Positions 25,801-35,730 are shown, counted from the first letter of the stretch. The stretch: DNA of 64,000 bases from Marsupella aquatica (GCA_973895155.1 OZ316895.1:12214001-12278000), one strand, 5' to 3'. The notes: generated from the letters alone by a model not told the origin. Numbers and translations: made by a program.

Positions 25801-26707
25801 AAAGAGAACTGTTCCACATCCCCATATTAATTTTGGACGCCGAAAGCCGGTACATATAACTTATCTACAAGCATGAACGGCATCCTTCCCTTCCTGAGTC
25901 ACTACTTTATCAAACTGCTGAGAGAGACTCATATCTACCAAAAATCAACATAATTAAGGCACGGCCCAAAAGTTCTTGCGAGTGAGAATTTAGTGAGACC
26001 CACTGACTTCCAATTTGCTTTTTCTGGGCCTACAAACTCCATTTGGGTTCCAAACATGGGTGGTAACAGAGTTTCATTTATGGGAGTAAACGACAGAACT
26101 GATCCCGTACCACCTCGCATCTGCTTCCTAAAGTTAGATTAGGGATGAGGGCACGTTACTCGCATGACAGGATTTTGAGGAGCCTGGGCGTTTTACACAT
26201 TGCATTAACCTATAATAATTCTACTGCTGTACTGCAATGGAGCTAGGAAACTGAATCAAATATCAAGCTCATTCACACTGCAAGAGGAAATCTACTCGAA
26301 ACAAAGGGAAATGAAGGCACTGAATTTGTGGTGGGGCAGGATGTACCGTAATCATGCATGAATTTTTTGTGTCTGTCGTAGGCGTTGAGGCCCATAAGTT
26401 GAGAGCCATAGTGCCTGCACAGGAAAACGAAATGTCTATCAGGATCAATTTCATATTTCCAAGAACACTTCTCTCCAGATTCCTTCTCAACGCAATCTAG
26501 CGAAATTCGGAGTGGACAAATAGACTCGAAAGGTGAACTGAGCGACCGTTTACTGTCTGGCGAACGTCCATGACACCGAAGATTTTTCTCTAAAAGTCAC
26601 CCTACAGACGGAAAGCATGAAAAGATGTGCGAAGGGAATCATGGTGCTCACTGTCGTCGCTGCTCCCGCGAAAAAACGTCGGATCTCAGCGATGAAAAAG
26701 ACGCCAT
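22896..26707 (-). CDS. FRA10AC1: FRA10AC1-family nuclear protein, eleven exons
   Basis: Assembled from splice sites: exons 26707-26652, 26414-26347, 25604-25523, 25369-25286, 25089-25050, 24674-24629, 24180-24122, 23864-23797, 23606-23520, 23346-23168 and 23011-22896. They sum to 885 nt with consistent phases, giving 294 residues. Family hallmarks appear in order: MASFSSLRSDVF at the start, MGLNAYDRHKKF, TDLDTLRETYRFIR, WEQRLAKRYYDKLFKEYC, IADMSRYKESK, IGLRWRSEKEVIGGKGQF, the cysteine pairs CGNKNC (130/135) and CPRC (166/169), a basic KKRKRRR stretch, a Ser/Asp/Glu-rich segment and the terminal EFEPYFKDMFL. The four cysteines could bind zinc. FRA10AC1 is a nuclear protein found with spliceosomes. 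Exons of 40, 46 and 59 nt are very short. Intron 7 has a GC donor. Confidence 0.9.
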
Positions 26708-28249
26708 GCTTTCCTTCGCTGACTGAGCTCTTCGCCCTTGACTTGAAGCTCAGAGGAAGCCCAGAAAGAGTGCGTAGCGATTGTTTGTGGCTTGACAAAC
26801 GATTTGTCTGAATTGCAACTCTTTTGTGGCTTGACAAAGGCTTCGTCTGAACTGCAACTATTTTATGGGTGTGGGGGTTTGCCAACAATGGATCAACGAG
26901 ACCCGACACGATGACTTTGTGGGCTTTAAAGCGTCCCCTCGAGCTGAAAAACAATCATGGCCACCTGGCGAGGGATGATACATCGCAATAGTGATAGAGT
27001 AATTTCAGGCAAACAACTTTTAATTAAACTTATTTAAACCGCCACTAGCCAAGACAAAAATGTAGTCTAACTCTAGCGGATCAAGAACGCCTTTTTGGCC
27101 CCGGTCAGTTATGGTTTATACACCATTTTGGCCCCAGTCAGCTATGGTTTATACACCATTTTGGCCCCGGTCAGCTATGGTTTATACACCAGCTAGTGTT
27201 GTGCACGGTGCTACTGTTCGGAGGGTGCGACTGTTCCCAAAGGCTTTGGGTGTTGTGTCTAGTATCGGTGTTTTTTTTAAGGTTTTCTATTTTAAGCCAG
27301 TGCGGTAAATGATGGCTTCTCAAGGGAGAAGATTCTAAGAATATTCGCTAATAGATTTTCCTGCATTAAATCATGACCGTCAGATGTCCCTAGATTTAAG
27401 GAGGAATGTTAGATTCTGGCAAATGGAGTTCATGATTTGGTGAAAAAGTGGCAACTGGTGTTCAAAAAATCTAGCAAATATTAGCCAAAAGTGACCAACA
27501 TTTTTTGGGGAGGTGGAATTTGGCAAAAATTTACACTTAAAAAATACGTTGTCTAGTATTGTGCGCCGCATCTACTTGCACACCAACTTTTTGAACACTG
27601 ACTGTGTGGTTCGCTGGGTGGTTTGTCAATAGTGTTCCTCGTGCCTCTCAATGACCCTTACACTTCTGGTTTGTCTATTGCCAGGACCCCGGCGAGGACA
27701 TCCAATTTTGTTTTTGTATGCTGAATTACGTTCCTCCTCCACAACAAGTGAGAGAGAGTTGGACACAAACGGGGCTCTCAAACTCACCAAAATAAACATG
27801 AAGAAACAATCCCCAATGGCTATCCCAAATCTCAAAAGTCTATACTTTTTGACACTGAAATTCAAAAACTATTTTATTTCTCCATTTTTGTATACAATAT
27901 TTTAAAAATTTTCAATCCTGGAAGCCACAAGAATACTACTGATTCATGAATATAAACTCAATAAATATTTCCTCCATCAAACATAACAAGCTCAAAGAGC
28001 AAAACATATATCACACTGCCAAAAATACAGGAACACCAACTGGGAGATGGGATCCCACAGGCAAAAAAGGCCCAATAAATTAAGGAAAGAAAGAAAGAAG
28101 GGAAAGACTCCAAAAAGACCAACAAGCCCAACAAACCAAGGGATCCCTCACACAAGGAAAGGTACACTAACAAAGTTAACAAACAAAGAACTAAAACCCT
28201 AATGGGCAGAAAATTGAAAAGCTTGCCTGGTAGAGCTGAAGAGTAAACT
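26708..28249. other. FRA10AC1 upstream flank and anonymous DNA
   Basis: The first few hundred bases are the presumed promoter and 5' leader of FRA10AC1 (read on the minus strand). Beyond the 33-bp repeat at 27093 the sequence is AT-rich with no recognisable gene. Confidence 0.35.
27093..27191. repeat. 33-bp tandem repeat, three copies
   Basis: The unit ttttggccccggtcag...tatggtttatacacca occurs three times at exactly 33-bp spacing (27093, 27126, 27159) with only one or two substitutions. It lies about 400 bp upstream of the FRA10AC1 start. The 11-codon periodicity leaves one plus frame open, but I see no gene. Confidence 0.9.
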
Positions 28250-28951
28250 GCATTGGAGGGCCACAAAGGGGAATCTATTGAGAGGCCCTAAAACTAACGG
28301 CCTCGGCTCTACAAAGAATGTGAAAGCCTAAACCCTCTAAAGTGCCACCAACAAATCGGTCAAAAGAAGGTTGTGAGGACAAAAATAGGGGGAAACACCT
28401 CCGCACATTCTCGAATAAACTGGTCAAAGCGATGGTGGAAAGCACCAAAGACCTCAAGGGCAAAAGGGTAGTAAGAAAGGATCCCTCGGGTAACAAATCG
28501 CATAGAACTCTTCCTTGAGCCGGGCAGCCTTGGCTGCTGCATATCCAGGCACGTGTGGTGCAACAACAACTTAGCCCCAACCCGTAGGATCAACAACCAC
28601 CACATCACCAAGAGTACAAACTCCCACTGGAGAAAAGATCAGGTCGGCCCACCTCTGGTCGATCAGGAACGCCATCCCTGAAGAGAACTAAGGACATATA
28701 TGTTTTTGCTCCATAGCAACATGATGGTACCTAGAGTCCAATGCAATGGCCGCCACCACGTCACGGATGTCATCTTGTGTCGCTATCCACTCACTCCCGT
28801 GACCACACCTGAGAATATGAACACTCCTAGGAGTCCAGAGCCACCCCGTAGACACATTCTTGGCCAAGTAGGCAGGGGTGAGGAAGACTAGGCACGGGTG
28901 AGGAAGACCCAAATGGAGACCCAGAGATGTGGTGAAGAGGAAGGAGCTCAT
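28250..28951 (-). mobile_element. Degenerate LINE-derived coding fragment
   Basis: Two minus-strand frames in succession read DDIRDVVAAIALDSRYH...EQKHI and then WADLIFSPVGVCTLGDVVVVDPTGWG, stop, VVVAPHVPGYAAAKAA and PFALEVFGAFHHRFDQFIREC. This order (a conserved D/R helix, a V-x-DPT strand, then PLA(I/V)EVFG) resembles the region downstream of reverse transcriptase in many plant non-LTR retroposons. Frameshifts and stops show it is dead. The ends are not defined, and the family assignment rests on pattern memory only. Confidence 0.4.
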
Positions 28952-29056
28952 ATATAAGGGGGCCCATAAAGGACTAGCAAAAGCCTAGTTCTAGAACAGC
29001 AGAGGATAAGTTTAGGGTTCATCTGGGAAAGCTTCAGTGCATTTCATCAAGAGGAT

Positions 29057-29061
29057 GTAGT
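29057..29061. repeat. Target site duplication GTAGT (left)
   Basis: GTAGT lies directly before the left LTR and is repeated directly after the right LTR at 35521-35525. Five bases is the usual duplication length for Copia integrases. Confidence 0.9.
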
Positions 29062-29464
29062 TGTTGAGCATAGACGACGATCGCAACGGCAAGCCCATGA
29101 ACCATCCAACGCACAATAGTCGACACAAGAGATACGTGGTTCACCTCCTTGAGGCTACGTCCACGGGAACACACAAGAAAGCTTTACTGAACTCTAAGCC
29201 CGTCGGCTATACCGAGTCTCCACAGTGTAAGCTCTCCCTATCTCTCAAGTGGCTCCATAACAATGAGCCTTGGTTCTACCTCTCCAAGTACACATGCCTC
29301 TTATGATATAGTGTGCAACTTAGTTGTACCTAACCACATAGTTGTACCTAACCACATAGTTGTACCTAATCACGTAGTTGTACCTAACCACATAGTTGTA
29401 CCAACCCACATTGTTGTACCAACCACGTCATACCTAACCTAGACGTAAGAGTAAATACCCAACA
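29062..29464 (-). repeat. 3' LTR of the Copia element (left copy)
   Basis: A 403-bp copy that ends at the GTAGT duplication. It differs from the other LTR at two positions (about 29176, a versus g; about 29290, t versus c). It contains six 18-bp units of tagttgtacctaaccaca type at 29321-29427 and a TATA-like ctatatca on the minus strand near 29310. Confidence 0.95.
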
Positions 29465-29475
29465 ATCTTCCCCTT
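29465..29475 (-). other. Polypurine tract
   Basis: The minus strand reads AAGGGGAAGAT immediately before the 3' LTR. This is the expected position and composition of the plus-strand DNA primer of an LTR element. Confidence 0.8.
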
Positions 29476-29655
29476 GACTCTGGTCTAGGGGAGAGTAATA
29501 CTGCCAATGTATATGATCCCTCAGCGGGAAGTTCTGGACAGAAACCAAACCGGTTTCCCTCTCTAACTAGAGCAAACCAGAACTAAGCCGTAGCCTAATA
29601 CATAGGAATGAGGAAGAGCATATATCAGTAATTACAATGAATGTTTAAGAAAACT

Positions 29656-32600
29656 CTACTTGTGATGCAATTGCAAAACCTGCAATACGTCACGGTGTCT
29701 AGAGAAACTCTCCAAAGGAATCACTTTGGTAAATGCGTCAGCCGGGTTGAGTTTACCATCAATCTTGACTAGCTCAAACAATTTATCAGACACAGCCTGC
29801 CTGATAAAATGGTACCTGACGTCAATGTGCTTCACTCTGCTGTCCATCACCTGGTTCACAGCAAGGTGGAGCGCACTTTGACTATCACAATGGAGCTTCA
29901 CATTCCCCTGTGGCAATCCCATTTCAGTGATAAGTCTATCCAACCAAATCGCTTCCTTTGCTGCTTCCGCAGCTGCAACATACTCTGCTTCTGTAGTAGA
30001 CTGAGCAATACACTTCTGCAAAGTAGACCTCCAACTTATGCATCCACCGCCAAGTGTGAACACGTATCCTGTTGTTGATCTCCTTCGGTCCAAATCTTGT
30101 CCATAGTCAGAATCTACATAGCCAATCAATGATCTAGCATTCTTTGCATTCGCATCAAATAAAAGACCATGATCCACGGTACCCTTCAAGTACCTGATAA
30201 TCCACTTCACTGCTTCCCAGTGTACCTTCCCTGGATTCGACATGTACCTGCTCACCTTGCCCATAGCCATGGCAAGATCAGGTCTAGTGCAAGTCATCAA
30301 ATACATGAGACTCCCCACTGCCTTGTCATATGGAACCTTTGACATCAACCCCTTCTCTGTGTCATCCGTAGGACAGAACGCTGATGATAACTTGAAGTGT
30401 GGAGCCAACGGGGTACTTACTGGCTTGCTATTCTCCATGTTGAACCTTGCAATTACCTTCCTCGCATAACTGCTCTGCGTCAACCATAGCTTGCCAGCCT
30501 CCAAGTCCCTAGTGATCTCCATACCCAAAATCCTCTTAGCTGGCCCTAAGTCCTTCATCTTAAACTCTGCACTAAGCAGTGCCTTGAGCTTAACAATCTC
30601 AGACCTATCCTTGGCTGCAATTAGCATGTCATCCACATAAAGTACTAAAACAATGAACCCAAAGACAACATTCTTCACCGGTTTCAAATACACACAAGGG
30701 TCAAATACACTTCTGTGAAAACCTTGTGACCGAATCCAATCGTCAAACCGCTTGTTCCACTGTCTTGGTGACTGCTTCAACCCATACAAGGATTTCAGCA
30801 ATCTGCAAACCAATTCCTCCTGTCCTCTCTTCACAAAACCTAGCGGTTGTCTCATGAAGATCACCTCTTCCAATGTGCCATAGAGAAAAGCTGTGACAAC
30901 ATCCATCTGATCTAGGAGCAGACCAAACATTACAACAAGTACACACAATAGTCGTATTGTAGAGTACTTAGCAACTGGTGAGAAGACCTCATTGTAATCC
31001 ACACCTTTCTCTTGTGTGAATCCCTTTGCTACCAATCTAGCCTTGTAGACCTTCGATCCACCTCCTATGGAATTATCCTTCAGCTTGTAAATCCACTTGC
31101 TGTCCACCACTTGCTGACCCTTAGGCAGCTTAACAAGCTCCCAAGTTTTGTTGTCCTTTAGTGACTGCATCTCTGTTTGCATTGCTGCAGTCCACTTTTG
31201 CTTCTCCTTTGAAGCACTTGCCTCATGAAATGAAGAAGGTTCTCCTTCTTCCAAAATTAACGCATCACCCTCATCATCAGCTGTAAAATCATCCTCTTGC
31301 AGTTGAGATGAATCAACCCACTGTCCATACCTTGATGGAGCGCGTACAGTGCGACCAGATGTTCTTCTAGCCGATGACTCCGGTTGATCTGCGTGTGCTG
31401 GTACAATTTGAAGCTCAACAGCATCCACTTGCTGCTCACCAGCATCAACAAACTCCTCTGGTTCCTCTGGCACAGGAACCAGCTCCATAATTGGAGCAAC
31501 TCCTTCTCTCCGGTCATGCACCTCATAACCAATCTCCCCCTCAACGAGATCCGGGATAGGAGATTTTCTTTTGTCAGTACGGGAGACCTGAGTATTCTCC
31601 CCCTCCTTCAATAATCTGGATTCATTGAAGGAAACATCCCTACTGACAACGAGCTTACAGGCAATAGGATCCCATAGCCTATAGGCTTTCACACCACTCT
31701 GGTACCCAAGAAAAACACATTTCCTGGAGGTAGGATCCAACTTGGTCCTATTCTGCTTTGGTGTGAGAGCATATGCATCACTTCCAAAAATTACCAAACC
31801 ATGATAGTCTGCTTGCCGCTTATAGCGCATCTCAAACGGCGTTTTGAAATTGATAGCACTAGAAGGAGAAAGATTTACCAAATAAGCTGCGGTATTGACA
31901 GCTTCTGCCCAAAATTCTTGTGGTAAACCTGATTGGCTCAACATACTCCGTGACCGCTCCAACAGTGTCCGATTGAGCCTCTCAGCGACACCATTCTGCT
32001 GCGGAGTATAAACTGTGGTGAGATGGCGAGTTATCCCCTGTTCTGAACAGTACTCTTCAAATTCCATTGAAGTGTACTCCCCGCCGTTGTCTGACCTCAA
32101 ACTCTTCACCCTTGTATCCAAACACTTGATCGTGTTTCCAGTCTGATTCTCCACCTGGGCCTTCCATTTCTTAAAAATGGACAAGACATCAGACTTATGC
32201 GTCATGAAATAAATCCACACAAATCTTGAGTAATCATCAATAAATGATACATAGTACAACTTTCCAGAGTGTGAGGGAGTCGGGGATGGACCCCACACGT
32301 CACTATGTATGTACTCAAGAACCGCTTTGGAACGATGAGTTCCAACACCAAAAGCACGACGATGCTGCTTTCCAAGAATGCAATGCTCACAAAACTCTAA
32401 TTTACAAGATTGCAAATCAGAAATGAGTCCATTCTTCCGTAAGATAGCCAAACCCTTCTCACTCATGTGGCCTAGCCGTGAATGCCACAGTTGAGTCATC
32501 TCCTCGTGAGACTTGGTTACATTGGCCTCTCCACATACAGTATTGCCCTGTAACACATACAAATTCTTTTGTCTACTCCCCTTCAAAATCACTGTCTCTC

Positions 32601-32883
32601 CCGACCTGACTTGAAGTTCACCATCAATAACGCTCCATTGATGACCATTTGAATCCAACACACCGAGTGAAATCAGATTCTTACGCATGCCAGGTACATA
32701 CCTGACTCCGGACACTGTGCGCACAGCGCCATCAAACATTTGAATCTTCACAAATCCAATTCCCTCAATTTGACAGGAGTGATCATTTCCCATCAGAACT
32801 GAACCGTTTGAAATAGAGTAAGAACTGAAAAACTCACGAATGTAACAAATATGAAAAGAGCAAGCACAATCAAGAATCCACAC
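29656..32883 (-). CDS. pol: Copia pol polyprotein (protease, integrase, RT, RNase H)
   Basis: One uninterrupted frame of about 1,075 residues. Near the N-terminus is the protease site WILDCACSFH, where the usual D-S/T-G/A triad reads D-C-A. LWHSRLGHMS...CEHC is the integrase zinc-binding region (about 130-170). The integrase core has HSDVWGP, SDNGGEYTS and QQNGVAERLNRTLLER. The reverse transcriptase core includes KARLVAKGFTQEKGVDY, QMDVVTAFLYG, LYGLKQSPRQWN and YVDDML. RNase H has GYVDSDYGQD, STTEAEYVA and HCDSQSA. The listed start is a GTG and is not a real initiator. The frame is in phase with gag, separated by one TGA at 32931-32929, and stays open back to that stop. All enzymatic domains look full length. 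Confidence 0.95.
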   Translation of the reverse strand: MWILDCACSFHICYIREFFSSYSISNGSVLMGNDHSCQIEGIGFVKIQMFDGAVRTVSGVRYVPGMRKNLISLGVLDSNGHQWSVIDGELQVRSGETVILKGSRQKNLYVLQGNTVCGEANVTKSHEEMTQLWHSRLGHMSEKGLAILRKNGLISDLQSCKLEFCEHCILGKQHRRAFGVGTHRSKAVLEYIHSDVWGPSPTPSHSGKLYYVSFIDDYSRFVWIYFMTHKSDVLSIFKKWKAQVENQTGNTIKCLDTRVKSLRSDNGGEYTSMEFEEYCSEQGITRHLTTVYTPQQNGVAERLNRTLLERSRSMLSQSGLPQEFWAEAVNTAAYLVNLSPSSAINFKTPFEMRYKRQADYHGLVIFGSDAYALTPKQNRTKLDPTSRKCVFLGYQSGVKAYRLWDPIACKLVVSRDVSFNESRLLKEGENTQVSRTDKRKSPIPDLVEGEIGYEVHDRREGVAPIMELVPVPEEPEEFVDAGEQQVDAVELQIVPAHADQPESSARRTSGRTVRAPSRYGQWVDSSQLQEDDFTADDEGDALILEEGEPSSFHEASASKEKQKWTAAMQTEMQSLKDNKTWELVKLPKGQQVVDSKWIYKLKDNSIGGGSKVYKARLVAKGFTQEKGVDYNEVFSPVAKYSTIRLLCVLVVMFGLLLDQMDVVTAFLYGTLEEVIFMRQPLGFVKRGQEELVCRLLKSLYGLKQSPRQWNKRFDDWIRSQGFHRSVFDPCVYLKPVKNVVFGFIVLVLYVDDMLIAAKDRSEIVKLKALLSAEFKMKDLGPAKRILGMEITRDLEAGKLWLTQSSYARKVIARFNMENSKPVSTPLAPHFKLSSAFCPTDDTEKGLMSKVPYDKAVGSLMYLMTCTRPDLAMAMGKVSRYMSNPGKVHWEAVKWIIRYLKGTVDHGLLFDANAKNARSLIGYVDSDYGQDLDRRRSTTGYVFTLGGGCISWRSTLQKCIAQSTTEAEYVAAAEAAKEAIWLDRLITEMGLPQGNVKLHCDSQSALHLAVNQVMDSRVKHIDVRYHFIRQAVSDKLFELVKIDGKLNPADAFTKVIPLESFSRHRDVLQVLQLHHK

Positions 32884-32928
32884 ATCATCTGCTCTCCTAG
32901 ATGACGTGCACAGGGCATACCCCCGGCT

Positions 32929-33963
32929 TCATAAAACATACTCATCATTGAGTAAATCAGCTTCTCCATCAGCCCTAGCCACATTTGCCGATGAAGTTTC
33001 CGCTGCCTTTCCCTTACAGTCTCGCTTGAAGTGTCCAACTTGGTTGCACTTCCAACATGTCACCTGCCTCCTCTGAGGGGATTTACCCTTGGACTTAGAT
33101 CTGGATTTAGATCTAAACTGGGTTCTACGGTCCCCAGTTGGTCGCTGCATACTCCTCCCACGGTTAACATTGAGGGCAACACCAGATGATGAAGGCTGTG
33201 ACGTGATGTGCATCTTCTGCTGAAGATCATCACTAAGCAGAGAACTTACCACGTCATTGTATGAAATGGTATCCCTATCACGATGCAACAACACTCGTGA
33301 TAGGGACTGGTAAGATGGAGGCAATGAACTAAGAAGCTGCAGAGCCTTCGTCTCATCATTCAAAGTCTCCCCAAGGTTTTCCAAGTCAACGACCATGTCG
33401 TTGAAAGCATCCACATGGTCTTGCAACTTCGTACCAGATTCCTTCATCCTGAAACTCATCAGTTTGTAGGAAGTGTAGAGCCGGTTCGACAACTCCTTGC
33501 GGTGATACTTGCTCTGCAATTCCGCAAATAAGGACATGCAATCCTTATGTGCACCCAACTGCTTGATGATGGGAGGCATGAGATAGAGTGTAACACACCA
33601 CACTCCCTGCTCCTGCATGCGGTCCCATTGTTTCTCATCAACATCGTCTTCACGAGGGCTCAGCAGTTGGCCCATCCCTGACGCATAAAGCACTCCCTTC
33701 ACCTGCTTCTCCCATAGCAAGTAGTCAGAGCGCCCATCATACTTTGTCACTTCATACTTGGGTCCCCCAAGCTTGAAAGTCCCCATCTTCTTCTTTACCG
33801 TGAGCTCCGGTAGTAGTACTGCTTCCTCCACCACACGCCGCACCGGTGATGGTATCGGTGTCACGTGCTCTTCCTCCTGCTCCTCTCTCTGCCCCTGAAA
33901 CCTCCGCGGTGACCCTCGTGCTTCAAGTTCCACGTCTTCGAAAAACTCCTCCGAATCACTCAT
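32929..33963 (-). CDS. gag: Copia gag protein
   Basis: A 344-residue frame starting MSDSEEFFEDVE. The central part matches the Copia gag capsid region (YDGRSDYLLWEKQVKGVL, LLSSLPPSYQSL, LLSDDLQQKM). A basic RS/K-rich linker leads to a CCHC zinc knuckle, CWKCNQVGHFKRDC, near residue 305. The frame ends in TGA and continues in the same frame into pol after the stop, which suggests an original single gag-pol polyprotein. Confidence 0.93.
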   Translation of the reverse strand: MSDSEEFFEDVELEARGSPRRFQGQREEQEEEHVTPIPSPVRRVVEEAVLLPELTVKKKMGTFKLGGPKYEVTKYDGRSDYLLWEKQVKGVLYASGMGQLLSPREDDVDEKQWDRMQEQGVWCVTLYLMPPIIKQLGAHKDCMSLFAELQSKYHRKELSNRLYTSYKLMSFRMKESGTKLQDHVDAFNDMVVDLENLGETLNDETKALQLLSSLPPSYQSLSRVLLHRDRDTISYNDVVSSLLSDDLQQKMHITSQPSSSGVALNVNRGRSMQRPTGDRRTQFRSKSRSKSKGKSPQRRQVTCWKCNQVGHFKRDCKGKAAETSSANVARADGEADLLNDEYVL

Positions 33964-35095
33964 ATGAGAAAATCACAAAAAATGTTGTTTTTCACAACTT
34001 CTCAAAAAACTCGAAACTCAACACCGCCGCGTAGCCCACAAAGCTAGGAGTCCAATACTGAAAACCGAAATCAAAATCGAAATTTGACGGAAAAGTTATT
34101 CAAATTTCGGTCGAGGTGGGTAAAACCTTGGGAAACTCCCCCGTTTTGACCACCTCAGGGAATAACCGAAATACCAAGTACAACCCGTTGTCGGAATTGC
34201 GATGTGATTGGTGCGCTGCATTGCCAACTTCAATGGCTACGACCTCGCCGAAAAATAACCAAAAAAGTTACCGTTCGGCGGATGAAATCTTTGTCGGACG
34301 GTCAAAAAATAGCTCTCTGGTTTTTTGGAATATTCTATGACCCTTGTACAGGCCCTGTGGGAATTTTGGAAGAACAATCGAGGGGCTGACATGTGTCCTC
34401 GAACCCCCAAAACCCCCTACCACCCTTCGTCGTCGAAATCTGGTCGCGCGCGCAGAAAATACACACGGCAGAATGTACCCCTCGACACCAAACGCAAGAT
34501 ATCTCACTCGGGTTTTGACTAAATCAAGATCCGATTTCAGATTTGGAAACTAGACTCCGAGGCGATGAAGATCGATATAAGAAGCACCCAAAACGAGGAA
34601 AGAACGAGGGAGAAAAAAATTGGTAAAGATGACAGATTTCTCTCAATTGCCATAGCCAATTTCGAATCAGTTTTTCAAAGAGAAAAAAATGGTACCTTGT
34701 CAACAACGAATGTTGATCAATTGCACTTGGTGTCGTCACCAAGTCCAACAAGGTAATTGATTTTGCTTAGCCTTCCTCTTTGCATCAAAGAGCCAATCCC
34801 GGACTCAAAAACAATCGTCTTGCCTCAATCTCTCCGTTGAGTCAAAACACTTGACGCTTCTCCCTCCGAGTCGATTGCCAACTTTCTTCACAAAATCCAG
34901 AACGACGAAAACTTAGATCTCTCTGCACCACGAGCTCCGTTCAACGATTTCTTCACACCGTTAGAAAGCTCTTGCCCTGATCTATCCGTTGAGCCCATAA
35001 ACTCCAAGTTCCATGCGATGGAACTCTGGAAAATCCACCAACACTCAACGCTGGAAAAACCGTCATGAAATCCCGTCACGAACACACGTCACCTC
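33964..35095 (-). other. Long leader of the Copia element
   Basis: About 1.1 kb between the primer site and the gag start, long for a Copia element. It holds a 65-codon upstream frame (35085 to 34888) and other short frames. A donor-like ACAAG|GTACCA occurs near 34695 on the minus strand, so splicing of the leader is possible but unproven. Confidence 0.6.
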
Positions 35096-35115
35096 CCAAG
35101 CATGCTCTGATACCA
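35096..35115 (-). other. Primer binding site for initiator tRNA-Met
   Basis: The minus strand reads TGGTATCAGAGCATGCTTGG two bases after the 5' LTR. The first 12 bases are the standard complement to the 3' end of plant initiator tRNA-Met used by Copia elements. Confidence 0.93.
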
Positions 35116-35117
35116 AT

Positions 35118-35520
35118 TGTTGAGCATAGACGACGATCGCAACGGCAAGCCCATGAACCATCCAACGCACAATAGTCGACACAAGAGATACGTGGTTCAC
35201 CTCCTTGAGGCTACGTCCACGGGAACACACAAGAGAGCTTTACTGAACTCTAAGCCCGTCGGCTATACCGAGTCTCCACAGTGTAAGCTCTCCCTATCTC
35301 TCAAGTGGCTCCATAACAATGAGCCTTGGTTCTACCTCTCCAAGCACACATGCCTCTTATGATATAGTGTGCAACTTAGTTGTACCTAACCACATAGTTG
35401 TACCTAACCACATAGTTGTACCTAATCACGTAGTTGTACCTAACCACATAGTTGTACCAACCCACATTGTTGTACCAACCACGTCATACCTAACCTAGAC
35501 GTAAGAGTAAATACCCAACA
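35118..35520 (-). repeat. 5' LTR of the Copia element (right copy)
   Basis: A 403-bp LTR that carries the promoter for the minus-strand element. The six-unit 18-bp repeat is at 35377-35483, just upstream of a TATA-like cactatatcataag (about 35357-35370, minus strand). The repeat therefore lies in U3, where enhancer boxes occur in Tnt1-type elements. Confidence 0.95.
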
Positions 35521-35525
35521 GTAGT
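35521..35525. repeat. Target site duplication GTAGT (right)
   Basis: Matches the five bases at 29057-29061 exactly. Confidence 0.9.
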
Positions 35526-35563
35526 CCTATAAAATTCGAGAGAGTCGCAGGTTCTCAAACACA

Positions 35564-35730
35564 CCCATGTTCTTACTTTGATTGTGCTTGGGACTGTTGT
35601 GGTTTGGGACAATGGTCATGACTGGTGGGGCCAGTCACACCCGCACACCCATTTTCTTACTTTGATTGTGCTTGGGACTTTTGTGGTTTGGGACAATGGT
35701 CATGACTGGTTGGGCCAGTCACCCCCCCGG
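35564..35730. repeat. 84-bp tandem duplication
   Basis: The block cccat.ttcttactttgattgtgcttggg...catgactggt.gggccagtcac occurs at 35564 and 35648 with a few differences. It lies between the Copia element and the IDH gene, inside the IDH upstream region. Confidence 0.9.

Larger units (their letters stand above)
29062..35520 (-). mobile_element. Near-complete Ty1/Copia LTR retrotransposon (Tork/Tnt1-like)
   Basis: A 6,459-bp element on the minus strand. It has 403-bp LTRs (29062-29464 and 35118-35520) with TGTTG...CAACA ends, GTAGT target duplications, an initiator tRNA-Met primer site next to the right (5') LTR, a ~1.1-kb leader, gag, pol and a polypurine tract next to the left (3') LTR. The order protease, integrase, reverse transcriptase, RNase H defines Copia; the gag knuckle and pol sequence look Tork/Tnt1-like. 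The LTRs differ at only two sites (about 0.5%), so insertion was recent. One in-frame TGA separates gag from pol. It sits 888 bp upstream of the IDH start codon and is transcribed away from it. Confidence 0.96.

Noticed and set aside
26550-26954. 134-codon minus frame over the FRA10AC1 first exon
   Set aside because: It is in another frame from MASFSSLRSDVF and shows no family similarity; the spliced exon explains the conservation.
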